Part shown: positions 56,665 through 63,612 of the stretch, one piece after another | How positions within the stretch are numbered: the stretch's first letter is position 1 | How the letters are laid out: each line of letters opens with the position of its first letter | NCBI GenBank assembly: GCA_035502995.1 | Contig: DATJTW010000119.1 | Location: 1-64,000 of the forward strand | Direction of reading: 5' to 3' | DNA from: CADEED01 sp035502995 | GTDB taxonomy: Bacteria > Pseudomonadota > Gammaproteobacteria > Steroidobacterales > Steroidobacteraceae | Length of the DNA stretch: 64,000 bases | Made by a program: the position numbers and the translations under genes | Notes under the pieces: model-generated | Database searches by the model: none | What the model saw: only the letters and a program-made list of their open reading frames with translations | Told to the model about the DNA's origin: nothing

Positions 56665-57494
56665 TCAAGGCGTCGGCGCGACAAACGCCCCGCGTCGCCT
56701 CGCCACACGCAGCAACAGCACAAGCACAACCGTGGTCGACGCGATCACCAGCAACGAACTCTCCGGACCGAACATACCGCCCGTCAGCCAGTCCGGGCCG
56801 GCGAGTCGGCTTTCGAGCGGCGCCGACTTGCGCCAGTCTTCGATGCCCGAGAGCGGCAGGCCGCTGAGCATGATCGTGAAGTTCCATGCCGCGTGGTTGG
56901 CGGCGGCCACCCACAGGTTGCGCGCGAGGACGAACACGAGGCCCCAGAGCACGCCCAACAAGGTCACCGATACCAGCATCGTCACCACGTCGCCGAGGCT
57001 ACCTCGTTCGACGTTCTCCAGGTGCTGCGCGGCGACAGCTCATAGACGCCCAGGGCGAACAACACGGCCATCGGCAGCGCCATCATTGCGGCGCCGCCCG
57101 CGCCGCCGATGAGCATGTGAACCGGCCGAAGATGCAGCTCGGTCGCTTCGCGTCTTTCACGCCAGTGCACGAAGGCCCAGTAGCCCGCGACTGCTGTCAG
57201 GAAGATGCCTGTGGGTCTGACGACGCTGAGCAACTCGGGTCCGGGATGGAACGCCGCCTCGATCAACGGCAGCAGGCCTTTTCTGAAGACCAGGATGGAA
57301 CCCAGGATCGCCAACCCACCGAGCAGCAGTGAGCCGAGCAGCCGGCCGGCGACCCGCATGCGCCGTCGCGCGGTGCTTTCAGTTGCGGGCGGAGCGGCGC
57401 GGTTCGTCCCAATACTCTCGGAAGATTTTGTGTCCGCGTTCGGCCGTGGCGAGTCGCGATCTACAGAATCTCCGAGCGGATCCGGCTTTCTCAT
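56665..57494 (-). pseudogene. CPBP intramembrane metalloprotease with deleted core
   Basis: The N-terminal frame (57494-56982) encodes a CPBP-type start (RVAGRLLGSLLLGGLAILGS, GPELLSVVRPTGIFLTAVAG, GGAGGAAMMALPMAVLFALG) and ends YELSPRSTWRTSNEVAS. In another frame the DNA at the join reads HLENVERGSLGDVVTMLVSV, continuing to 56665 with VAAANHAAWNFTIMLSG, the third CPBP motif (HxxxN). The segment with the catalytic EExxxR and FxxxH motifs is missing. An internal deletion with frameshift near 57010-57025 is the simplest explanation. The gene must be inactive as a protease. Confidence 0.78.
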
Positions 57495-57498
57495 GGCG

Positions 57499-57530
57499 GC
57501 CTAACGACTGTGCCGAGCGACGCGCAAGCC
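57499..57530 (-). repeat. Half attC (GTTAGGC side)
   Basis: GCCTAACGACTGTGCCGAGC at the left matches the R' half of the array sites; the next gene starts five bases away. The other half, expected near 57586, is not recognisable. Confidence 0.5.
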
Positions 57531-57562
57531 GTTCGAGACCTGGTGGTTCAGTATGCATACCG

Positions 57563-58048
57563 CTATATCAATGTTTTCGATGCTAGATAGGAATAGTAGA
57601 GCGTCAGACCAAACGACACATGGATGATCAGGTTCTGCAACCGCACCAGTGTCGGCCTTGGCGCTATCGACGCGCAAAATCCCAGTCCCAGCGCGGGTTG
57701 CATCAGGAGCCATGGCGACAGCATCGTGACCAGGCCGAACAGCACAGCGGACAGCACCGTAGGCTGGCCCCTCTGCGCTGCGCTCACGTACACAAGGTAG
57801 AGCGCCGCGTAGAGGAAGCCCACCAGATAGTGGAATGCCCAGCCCACGATTGATTCGTGACCAATTGGCGGCGACGAGCCAATCGATTCGTGCGTGAACT
57901 GGCCATCGCGCATGTGCCCTATCCACCGGCCCACCAGGCTCCAGTTCGTTCGCGGCCATCCAAGGACCCTGTTTGCGAACGTAGCCCAGAGGTCGATCGC
58001 GACCGTCGCGGTGAGGCCCATCGCCAGGATACGGAGTGCGTGATCCAT
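57563..58048 (-). CDS. Cassette gene: DUF2938 membrane protein
   Basis: The 161 residues match DUF2938: HALRILAMGLTATVAIDLWA, LVGRWIGHMRDGQFTHESIG, VGWAFHYLVGFLYAALYLVY, LLMQPALGLGFCASIAPRPT. Four helices. It is homologous to the chromosomal copy at 48.0 kb (GRWIGHxxxGxFxH in both), but the two differ in most positions. Function unknown. Flanked by degenerate half attC sites. Confidence 0.78.
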   Translation of the reverse strand: MDHALRILAMGLTATVAIDLWATFANRVLGWPRTNWSLVGRWIGHMRDGQFTHESIGSSPPIGHESIVGWAFHYLVGFLYAALYLVYVSAAQRGQPTVLSAVLFGLVTMLSPWLLMQPALGLGFCASIAPRPTLVRLQNLIIHVSFGLTLYYSYLASKTLI

Positions 58049-58099
58049 GACTTTCTTGCTTCCTCACGCGAGCGCAGAGCAGGTGACAAGAATGCGCTC

Positions 58100-58152
58100 T
58101 CGGTCGCCCCTGCCCGTCTATCTTTCGACTGCGCTCCAGCGACGTGTCAGGC
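58100..58152 (-). repeat. Half attC (GCCTGAC side)
   Basis: GCGCTCCAGCGACGTGTCAGGC at its right end (GCCTGACACGTCGCTGGAGC on the minus strand) equals the R'' half of the intact sites. The left half is degenerate. The stop of the next cassette gene (58147) lies in the box. Confidence 0.55.
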
Positions 58153-58611
58153 AGCAAGCCCGAGCGGCTCGACGAGAGAACGAGTGACGATCAATTCGCG
58201 AGCGCTGAGCCACAATCCACCCACGGGCTTTCCTTCCTCGATCTGTTTCTCCCAGAACCACACGAGCATGCTGAACCCGTCGTGCTTTCCAGTCAGGAGC
58301 GGTGCGATTTTCGCGATCGAATCCGGTGGAAACCGCTTTAGAACAAAACGCAGAGCACGCACGCCGTCTCCATAGAAGTCCATGTTGTGCCACCAGTCGG
58401 CTTCCGGGCCCTCCCACGGTCCGAGCACCGCACGGTAGAGGTCGTCGATCTTCGTGGTGAGCTCCATATCGAGTTCGGCGTGATGCTTTTCATCTTGGGA
58501 CTCGAAGCGTGCGCGCGCGGCGTCGCATCTCTGCTCGAACGCGCGTTCGAATTCCTTCAATGTGGCGAGTACCTTTAGTTTGGGCTCGGAGAATGGCACT
58601 ACCTTTTGCAT
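58147..58611 (-). CDS. Cassette gene: soluble protein, unknown (154 aa)
   Basis: It starts MQKVVPFSEPKLKVLATLKE. The helical front carries EFERAFEQRCDAARARFESQ; the middle has DLYRAVLGPWEGPEADWWHN and MDFYGDGVRALRFVLKRFPP. No signal peptide and no family recognised. The start is five bases from an intact attC at 58617. Confidence 0.62.
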   Translation of the reverse strand: MQKVVPFSEPKLKVLATLKEFERAFEQRCDAARARFESQDEKHHAELDMELTTKIDDLYRAVLGPWEGPEADWWHNMDFYGDGVRALRFVLKRFPPDSIAKIAPLLTGKHDGFSMLVWFWEKQIEEGKPVGGLWLSARELIVTRSLVEPLGLAA

Positions 58612-58616
58612 TTGCC

Positions 58617-58703
58617 GCCTGACAACGAAGCTGGATGGCGCGCACGCCGACGGTTGAGTTTGGCACTGTAACTTCCACGCGTCCGGCCAGCGAGATGTCA
58701 GGC
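58617..58703 (-). repeat. attC site (87 bp)
   Basis: Bounded by GCCTGAC and GTCAGGC. It has the array core TTTGGCACTGTAACTTCCAC, with one base fewer than the other intact sites. Confidence 0.75.
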
Positions 58704-58704
58704 G

Positions 58705-59100
58705 TCACAGAGAATCCCAGGTCTTCCAAACCCAAAGATCGATCAGCCGGCCATTCTGATCGAAGCCCCAGAACACCGTGACATTGGCCTCCCAAGGAAT
58801 ATCCTGGTAATCGCCCAGACTGGCGCGAAAGTGTTGAGCGCCCGTCTCTCGAGCAGGCCGCGTACGTTGGTCGTAGAAGCCGGTGTTCGCGAGAGGGTAA
58901 GTGAGCTCCCAACCATGGCGGCGGATCATCGCTTCCACTTGAGTCGTGCTGCTGCCGAGCGGAGCTTCCCGAAGGAGATCCGCGCGAATCGTTGCTTCAG
59001 ATCGCCGAAGAGGATTTCTCGCGGCCCATGCGATTGCAATCGCAGTTGTGACCAGCACGGTCGCGATCGCGATGAGGAGGATGCGGCGGCGAAGCGGCAT
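58705..59100 (-). CDS. Cassette gene: membrane-anchored protein, unknown (131 aa)
   Basis: It starts MPLRRRILLIAIATVLVTTA with one N-terminal helix after four Arg, which reads as an uncleaved anchor with the rest periplasmic. The remainder (LREAPLGSSTTQVEAMIRRH, VTVFWGFDQNGRLIDLWVWK) is SmpA/BamE-like in layout (helix, then beta strands), a tentative resemblance. Start six bases from attC 59107. Confidence 0.6.
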   Translation of the reverse strand: MPLRRRILLIAIATVLVTTAIAIAWAARNPLRRSEATIRADLLREAPLGSSTTQVEAMIRRHGWELTYPLANTGFYDQRTRPARETGAQHFRASLGDYQDIPWEANVTVFWGFDQNGRLIDLWVWKTWDSL

Positions 59101-59106
59101 AGTGAC

Positions 59107-59194
59107 GGCTAGCGGTGAAGTTGAGCGGCGCGCGCGCCGACGTTTTTGTTTGGCACTTCATTCCTCACGCGTCCGCTCCATCTATTTGTTAGCC
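59107..59194 (-). repeat. attC site (88 bp)
   Basis: Bounded by GGCTAGC and GTTAGCC; core GTTTGGCACTTCATTCCTCACGC. Both boxes carry matching changes. The VOC cassette gene ends inside it (ANK and stop). Confidence 0.78.
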
Positions 59195-59565
59195 GGCGCC
59201 ACTGGCATACCGGCGTAGATCGTGTGCCCTTGATCGTCGTGAAACACGAGCTCTCGGGTGCCCCAATCCGTGTTGCAGGGCGGCTGGATCAGCTCTATAC
59301 CCGCGGTGCGCAGTCGCTCGGCAAAGGAGTCGACGTCATCGACGCCCAGGTACAAATGCAGATGTCCGCCTTCGTCCACAAACGCAACGGATGGGTCTTG
59401 TGAATCAACTAACTTCAAATGAAAAGATCCGTTACCAGAGCGAATGCCGGCATAAAAATCCGCGTGCTTGAACTCCAGCTTCAGCCCGACTCGCTCCGTA
59501 TAGAAGCGGATGCTGCCATCAAGATCTGTTGTGCGCAGCTGAGGTGTGATGGTTAGTACTGCCAT
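59182..59565 (-). CDS. Cassette gene: VOC-family protein (glyoxalase/bleomycin-resistance-like)
   Basis: The 127 residues form a full VOC dimerising domain: PQLRTTDLDGSIRFYTERVG, FHLKLVDSQDPSVAFVDEGG, HLHLYLGVDDVDSFAERLRT and FHDDQGHTIYAGMPVAP. It most resembles proteins of the bleomycin-binding/glyoxalase superfamily; resistance activity is not implied. The final Asn-Lys comes from the attC box. Start 15 bases from attC 59580. Confidence 0.85.
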   Translation of the reverse strand: MAVLTITPQLRTTDLDGSIRFYTERVGLKLEFKHADFYAGIRSGNGSFHLKLVDSQDPSVAFVDEGGHLHLYLGVDDVDSFAERLRTAGIELIQPPCNTDWGTRELVFHDDQGHTIYAGMPVAPANK

Positions 59566-59579
59566 TGACGTCTCGCGCC

Positions 59580-59667
59580 AGTTGACGGTTGAGATGAGCG
59601 GCGGGCACGCCGCAGTTTACGCTTGGCATTTCATCTATCACGCGTCAACCCCAGCGAATTGTTATGC
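59580..59667 (-). repeat. attC site (88 bp)
   Basis: Bounded by AGTTGAC and GTTATGC; core TTTACGCTTGGCATTTCATC. The left box is changed (GTCAACT on the minus strand), the interior is well kept. Confidence 0.7.
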
Positions 59668-59680
59668 GTCTGCCCACGGA

Positions 59681-60073
59681 CTATCTGCGCTTGTTGCAGA
59701 GGACCAGATCACCACTCTCGACACTCCAGGAATCACCGGCTGGCGTGAAAGTGTGCGTCGAAGCACCGCACACGGCCGGCATGCCCTCAGCTTCGAACAT
59801 TCCACCGAGTCTATTTGTGCATCTGAGATATTTGCCGTCCGACCGTGCGAACCACCACTCGTATTCACCAGGTTCGGGGATCGGGCGCTGCCCAGAAGCG
59901 ACAATAGCGGCTCGCAGTGTATCCGCGACCGACGGAGCAGCGGGCAAGAACGCCCAGCCCACCTGCTCGTTGGCCCACAGACAGACATTTAGTGCGCGTT
60001 GCTCATCCGACACTGGCGCCGATGCGCACCCATAAGAGAGTGCTGCGAGCAAGAAGCTAGCGAGCAGACGCAT
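59681..60073 (-). CDS. Cassette gene: lipoprotein, unknown (130 aa)
   Basis: MRLLASFLLAALSYGCASAP is a lipoprotein leader with Cys16 after LSYG. The mature part (VCLWANEQVGWAFLPAAPSV, GEYEWWFARSDGKYLRCTNR, EGDLVLCNKRR-like end) has four more Cys. No family recognised. The ATG lies inside the GTTATGC box of attC 60070, so the recombination site supplies the start codon. Confidence 0.65.
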   Translation of the reverse strand: MRLLASFLLAALSYGCASAPVSDEQRALNVCLWANEQVGWAFLPAAPSVADTLRAAIVASGQRPIPEPGEYEWWFARSDGKYLRCTNRLGGMFEAEGMPAVCGASTHTFTPAGDSWSVESGDLVLCNKRR

Positions 60074-60157
60074 AACGGATTAGCTGAGTGGCGCGAGCGC
60101 TGTCGTGTGAGCTTGGCACTTCATTCCTCACGCGTCCGCCCGAGCGATGTGTTGGGC
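60070..60157 (-). repeat. attC site (88 bp)
   Basis: Bounded by GCATAAC and GTTGGGC; core GAGCTTGGCACTTCATTCCT. It contains a start codon on one side and the end of the next gene on the other. Confidence 0.78.
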
Positions 60158-60492
60158 CGTGACCGCAGCCTTTGATGAAGTATCCGTAGTGCCATGAGCA
60201 AGATCGCGGCAGCGAACGTCGCGAGAATGAAGCCCAGTCCCATGCTGAAGAAGTCGAAGATGAAGGCTCCTTCCACAGAATTGTGCAGAAGTCGGGCAAA
60301 GTTGCAGCGGAACGGCGTGCTTCCATGGATGAAGTTCGTACAAGCATAGGCCCCCCAGCCGCTCGAAGTACCAACCTCCTCTACGTTGTTGCCAAGCTGG
60401 GCCACGACCAGCACAAGGACCTGCAATGGAAATGCAACCACAACGGCGAGAGTCCATAGCGTAAGGTTGGAAAATAGCGGCCTGGACGCCAC
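60121..60492 (-). CDS. Cassette gene: membrane protein with attC-encoded tail
   Basis: The 123 residues have two helices (TLAVVVAFPLQVLVLVVAQL and LGFILATFAAAILLMALRIL) and a loop with two Cys (GAYACTNFIHG, FRCNFARLLHNSVEG). The C-terminus ends RPNTSLGRTREE, of which NTSLGRTREE is read from the attC sequence. No family recognised. Start five bases from attC 60498. Confidence 0.65.
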   Translation of the reverse strand: MASRPLFSNLTLWTLAVVVAFPLQVLVLVVAQLGNNVEEVGTSSGWGAYACTNFIHGSTPFRCNFARLLHNSVEGAFIFDFFSMGLGFILATFAAAILLMALRILHQRLRSRPNTSLGRTREE

Positions 60493-60497
60493 GATCG

Positions 60498-60585
60498 GCC
60501 TAACGATCGAGCTCAGCGGCGCGAACGCCGACGTACGGGCTGGGCTCCCTATCTCCCACGCGTCCGCTCCAGCGAGGTGTTAGGC
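60498..60585 (-). repeat. attC site (88 bp)
   Basis: Bounded by GCCTAAC and GTTAGGC, both perfect; core GGGCTGGGCTCCCTATCTCC differs from the others in the loop. Confidence 0.82.
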
Positions 60586-60941
60586 GTGCCACTTCCAGGA
60601 ACGACCTTGAACACGATCTTCGTTCTCCCTTGGCATGGCACTGCCACGGCCGCGAACCTGAAAAGCCTGATTGCTTCGAGCGCGGGCGAGTTGAACCAAT
60701 CTGCGGTTTCGGCCGGCTCGTTACCCACCACAATGGGATCTGCCACAGAGCCGTCTGGCATGACAGTGAACTGCAACTTCACCGCCCCGTGGACCGCAAC
60801 CCGCGAATCTCGGTCTGGGTACTTGGGCTGTTCAGCATGCAGCAGCGCAGGCATCGGGTTGCACACCGGTAGCGCTTCTGTGCCGGCGAGCGCCAATCCA
60901 GACGCGGCACTCAGGGTAAGGATGCGGAGTGCGAGGTTCAT
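60549..60941 (-). CDS. Cassette gene: secreted TonB C-terminal-domain-like protein
   Basis: The 130 residues have a signal peptide (MNLALRILTLSAASGLALAG) and a TonB C-terminal-like fold: HGAVKLQFTVMPDGSVADPI, VVGNEPAETADWFNSPALEA, RLFRFAAVAVPCQGRTKIVF. It ends GTPNTSLERTRGR, the last ten residues being attC-encoded. It resembles the protein at 17.8 kb in fold. Probably periplasmic; role unknown. Confidence 0.78.
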   Translation of the reverse strand: MNLALRILTLSAASGLALAGTEALPVCNPMPALLHAEQPKYPDRDSRVAVHGAVKLQFTVMPDGSVADPIVVGNEPAETADWFNSPALEAIRLFRFAAVAVPCQGRTKIVFKVVPGSGTPNTSLERTRGR

Positions 60942-60945
60942 GCAC

Positions 60946-61033
60946 GCCTAACGGTGAAGCTGAGCGGCGCACGCGCCGACATCCGAGCTTGGCAATTCAT
61001 GTATCACGCGCCCACTCCAGCGAGGTGCCAGGC
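60946..61033 (-). repeat. attC site (88 bp)
   Basis: Bounded by GCCTAAC and GCCAGGC (right box changed); core CCGAGCTTGGCAATTCATGT. Confidence 0.75.
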
Positions 61034-61070
61034 GGCAGCATGGCGTCCTCCGACAATCCCTGCAAGGTGC

Positions 61071-61799
61071 CTAGATTGAAGCAAACCACATCGCAAACTT
61101 CTGGAAAGCAACGGAATCAGCCACTGGTGTTGCGAACACGTGCACGCCCGCAAACAATGCCAAGGCTGCTACATATGCCCCTGAGATCGGTCTTGCTCGT
61201 CTCCAATCCGCGATGAGCAAGACAAGGAGGATCACTTCCATGGTTATCAATGCGGGGTAGAGCTCGTCATTGAAGCCGAGCATGCCTGGAACATAGAACA
61301 GGAACACGCGCTCAATCGCAGGCTCCATGCCGATCAGAATCGTGCAGGCCATTAAGCGCACGTGCGCGTCAACCCGTCGCCTGCGAATGCTTCTGATGGC
61401 AAGCACGAGGAACGTAACGAACAAGGCGATGCCTGCAAGATCGAGAAATGCAAACTTCATGATGATGGCTTCTGGCTTCTTTGCGTAGCCGCGAATCATC
61501 AGCTGGACCATGAACAAGCCACTGATCACCACGACGGGCGCGAGCAGCAACCATATTCGACCCAAGTAGCGATGCGCCCTGAACCGATTGCGGGCTGCGA
61601 GCCATGACTGTATGACAGGAACCGCCATCCACGCTGTGGCGGTAAGTCCGTGGAACAGATGCGCTACGTCTATCGTCGTCAGCTGACTGTATAGCTGGGG
61701 CCAGAACGCGACGATGGAAACGGCAAGGGCAAGAGCGAAGAACAGTTGCGGCTGTTGAAGTTTGTTGCCTCTTGGGCTCATCTCTCTTGGAGCTGTCAC
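61071..61799 (-). CDS. Cassette gene: multi-spanning membrane protein
   Basis: The 242 residues have about seven helices (QLFFALALAVSIVAFWPQLY, FHGLTATAWMAVPVIQSWLA, WLLLAPVVVISGLFMVQLMI, LVLAIRSIRRRRVDAHVRLM). The HGxxATAW and HRYLGR motifs are shared with the protein at 25.1 kb, so the two are probably homologues. This is the largest gene in the array. No family name recognised. Confidence 0.7.
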   Translation of the reverse strand: MTAPREMSPRGNKLQQPQLFFALALAVSIVAFWPQLYSQLTTIDVAHLFHGLTATAWMAVPVIQSWLAARNRFRAHRYLGRIWLLLAPVVVISGLFMVQLMIRGYAKKPEAIIMKFAFLDLAGIALFVTFLVLAIRSIRRRRVDAHVRLMACTILIGMEPAIERVFLFYVPGMLGFNDELYPALITMEVILLVLLIADWRRARPISGAYVAALALFAGVHVFATPVADSVAFQKFAMWFASI

Positions 61800-61839
61800 G
61801 TAAGTTCCACACCTGACGCTAGCAGGACGTTTCGCTACC

Positions 61840-61927
61840 GCTTAACGGTTGAGCTGAGCGGCGCGCACGCCGACGTAGCGGCTTGGCACCTTATCGTTCA
61901 CGCATCCGCTCCGACGATTTGTTAGGC
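61840..61927 (-). repeat. attC site (88 bp)
   Basis: Bounded by GCTTAAC and GTTAGGC; core GGCTTGGCACCTTATCGTTC. About 40 bp separate it from the membrane-protein start, the widest such gap in the intact part. Confidence 0.8.
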
Positions 61928-61934
61928 ATCGCCA

Positions 61935-62465
61935 CTATTTCCGCTTCTGAACGGGCAAGCCGGCGTAGGTGAACACTTGCTCCCACTTTTCGCTCTCACC
62001 GCGGGCGGTGAAAGAATCTGCATACAGCAGAACACCGTCGGAGGTGTAGACGATGTAACGCCAGCATTCGAAGCACAAGACGAGATCGAAGCTCGAGTTG
62101 CCGTCCGTCAGCGTAAGCCCGTGATGAGGATCGAAGCATGCCGCGACGCCGTTGTCATGGGTCGACACGATTCTGGCAAGACTTTGGGATATTGCCGCTT
62201 CAGAAGGGGCATTTGAGGGAGCAGCAGCTGCCACTACCACCCAATCGTGGAATGGCGGCAGCTTGGACGGCATTCCGCTCCTGGTGGCGCCGGGGTCAAT
62301 GCGGAAAAGCTTGATTGGTTTCAGCTTCGGCAGTTGTTCAATGAACTTCTGCCGAGCGGCCAGAGTTGCGGCCTCGAGGGCTTCCCAGTCAACTGCAGCG
62401 TTGCCATCCGCATGCACGCTAGCAGCGAGCAGAAGGGATAGAAGGCAAAGCGCCAACTGTCGCAT
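61935..62465 (-). CDS. Cassette gene: secreted protein, unknown (176 aa)
   Basis: Signal peptide MRQLALCLLSLLLAASVHAD. The mature part has LKPIKLFRIDPGATRSGMPS, LPPFHDWVVVAAAAPSNAPS, VAACFDPHHGLTLTDGNSSF and FDLVLCFECWRYIVYTSDGV with a CFEC pair. No family recognised. Start four bases from attC 62470. Confidence 0.65.
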   Translation of the reverse strand: MRQLALCLLSLLLAASVHADGNAAVDWEALEAATLAARQKFIEQLPKLKPIKLFRIDPGATRSGMPSKLPPFHDWVVVAAAAPSNAPSEAAISQSLARIVSTHDNGVAACFDPHHGLTLTDGNSSFDLVLCFECWRYIVYTSDGVLLYADSFTARGESEKWEQVFTYAGLPVQKRK

Positions 62466-62469
62466 AGGC

Positions 62470-62557
62470 GCCTAACGGTTGAGCCGAACGGCGCGTACGC
62501 CGACGTTTGTGCTCGGCACTTTATTTCTCCCGCGTCTGCTCGAACGACATGTTAGGC
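62470..62557 (-). repeat. attC site (88 bp)
   Basis: Bounded by GCCTAAC and GTTAGGC, both perfect; core GTGCTCGGCACTTTATTTCT. Confidence 0.83.
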
Positions 62558-63006
62558 GCGCTGACAATCTTGACGATCTTCAACTCTTCGGCCCAGGAGA
62601 TGCTGCGCCATGTCCGCTTCCTCTCACCAGCCCTAAGGAGTTCGCCATTCAAGATATAGATGACGTAGGTCTTCCCCGTCGTGACGAAGGGATTTGTGAA
62701 ATTGGCCGACTCGCCGCAACCGAGTGTTATCTGGTTCGGCACTTGAACACTCAGATCGTCCTTTGTACTTGCACCTTTGAGGGTCGTCTGCGGCCTGAAC
62801 ACAACGGAGTCTGAGTCTGCTTTGCCATCCGTTAGAGCTGCTGCAATGTAGACACCATCGGCTCGTGCGGTGAGATCGCGGACAATCTGGCGCTGTTCGG
62901 ACTTGTCGGCTCGGACGCGACTAGCCTCCGACTCAGTTGAAGCAATACGGCATGCCAATGCGGGTTGCACGGCCAGAAACGTAAGCAAAACGAGGCGCGC
63001 AACCAC
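62521..63006 (-). CDS. Cassette gene: secreted protein with attC-encoded tail
   Basis: Signal peptide MVARLVLLTFLAVQPALACR. The mature part has RQIVRDLTARADGVYIAAAL, VVFRPQTTLKGASTKDDLSV, ITLGCGESANFTNPFVTTGK and YVIYILNGELLRAGERKRTW, beta-rich and netrin/TIMP-like in layout (tentative). It ends APNMSFEQTREK, where NMSFEQTREK is the attC reading, a diverged form of NTSLERTR. Confidence 0.65.
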   Translation of the reverse strand: MVARLVLLTFLAVQPALACRIASTESEASRVRADKSEQRQIVRDLTARADGVYIAAALTDGKADSDSVVFRPQTTLKGASTKDDLSVQVPNQITLGCGESANFTNPFVTTGKTYVIYILNGELLRAGERKRTWRSISWAEELKIVKIVSAPNMSFEQTREK

Positions 63007-63011
63007 GAAGC

Positions 63012-63099
63012 GCCTAACGGCTCAGCTGAGCGGCGCGACCGCTGTTGAATGGGCTTGGCACTTTATTCATCACGCGTCCGCTCCAGCGAAGTGTTAGGC
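63012..63099 (-). repeat. attC site (88 bp)
   Basis: Bounded by GCCTAAC and GTTAGGC, both perfect; core GGGCTTGGCACTTTATTCATC. Confidence 0.83.
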
Positions 63100-63109
63100 C
63101 GCGACCCGC

Positions 63110-63520
63110 TCACCAGATAATCATGTATTTCCGAAACGCACCGCCATCGTTCGGGATTCCGAGAATGCGAAACGTTCGATCAAGGTATTCGATACACCTC
63201 TCGCGCGCCTCTGTGTCCTCAAGGTGGAATGCCTCAACCGTTGGGTCCATTTGCTCAACTACCCAGCCGCTCGTCGGGTGAGTTCGTATGCCCGCAATCA
63301 ACCTGTCTAATAGAGAATTGATTAGTGGCTCGAGCCGCGACCGCTCTTCTGCAGCCGGTGCTCCCGGAAGATCCAAAAACTTGGACTCCTCGCGTAGTTG
63401 CTCCAGGCGCACGATGGTTGATTGATCCACCTTCAGTGTCATGTCGGCTCCGACACAAACAAGTGAAACGCTGAGCAAGATGCTGGAAATCAATGCTTTC
63501 AGGACGCGATGCGACATCAT
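63110..63520 (-). CDS. Cassette gene: secreted protein, unknown (136 aa)
   Basis: Signal peptide MMSHRVLKALISSILLSVSL. The mature part is helical: TIVRLEQLREESKFLDLPGA, LEPLINSLLDRLIAGIRTHP, SGWVVEQMDPTVEAFHLEDT and CIEYLDRTFRILGIPNDGGA. It may correspond to DUF4844, from memory and not certain. Start three bases from the R' box of attC 63524; no ribosome-binding site is visible. Confidence 0.66.
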   Translation of the reverse strand: MMSHRVLKALISSILLSVSLVCVGADMTLKVDQSTIVRLEQLREESKFLDLPGAPAAEERSRLEPLINSLLDRLIAGIRTHPTSGWVVEQMDPTVEAFHLEDTEARERCIEYLDRTFRILGIPNDGGAFRKYMIIW

Positions 63521-63523
63521 GCG

Positions 63524-63611
63524 GCCTAAGGGTTGAGCTGAGCACGCCGCGCGCTTTGACTTGGGCTTGGCACTTTATGGCTCACGGCTGCGCTCGAGCG
63601 AGGTGTTAGGC
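63524..63611 (-). repeat. attC site (88 bp)
   Basis: Bounded by GCCTAAG (one change) and GTTAGGC; core GGGCTTGGCACTTTATGGCT. It is the rightmost site in the window. Confidence 0.78.
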
Positions 63612-63612
63612 A

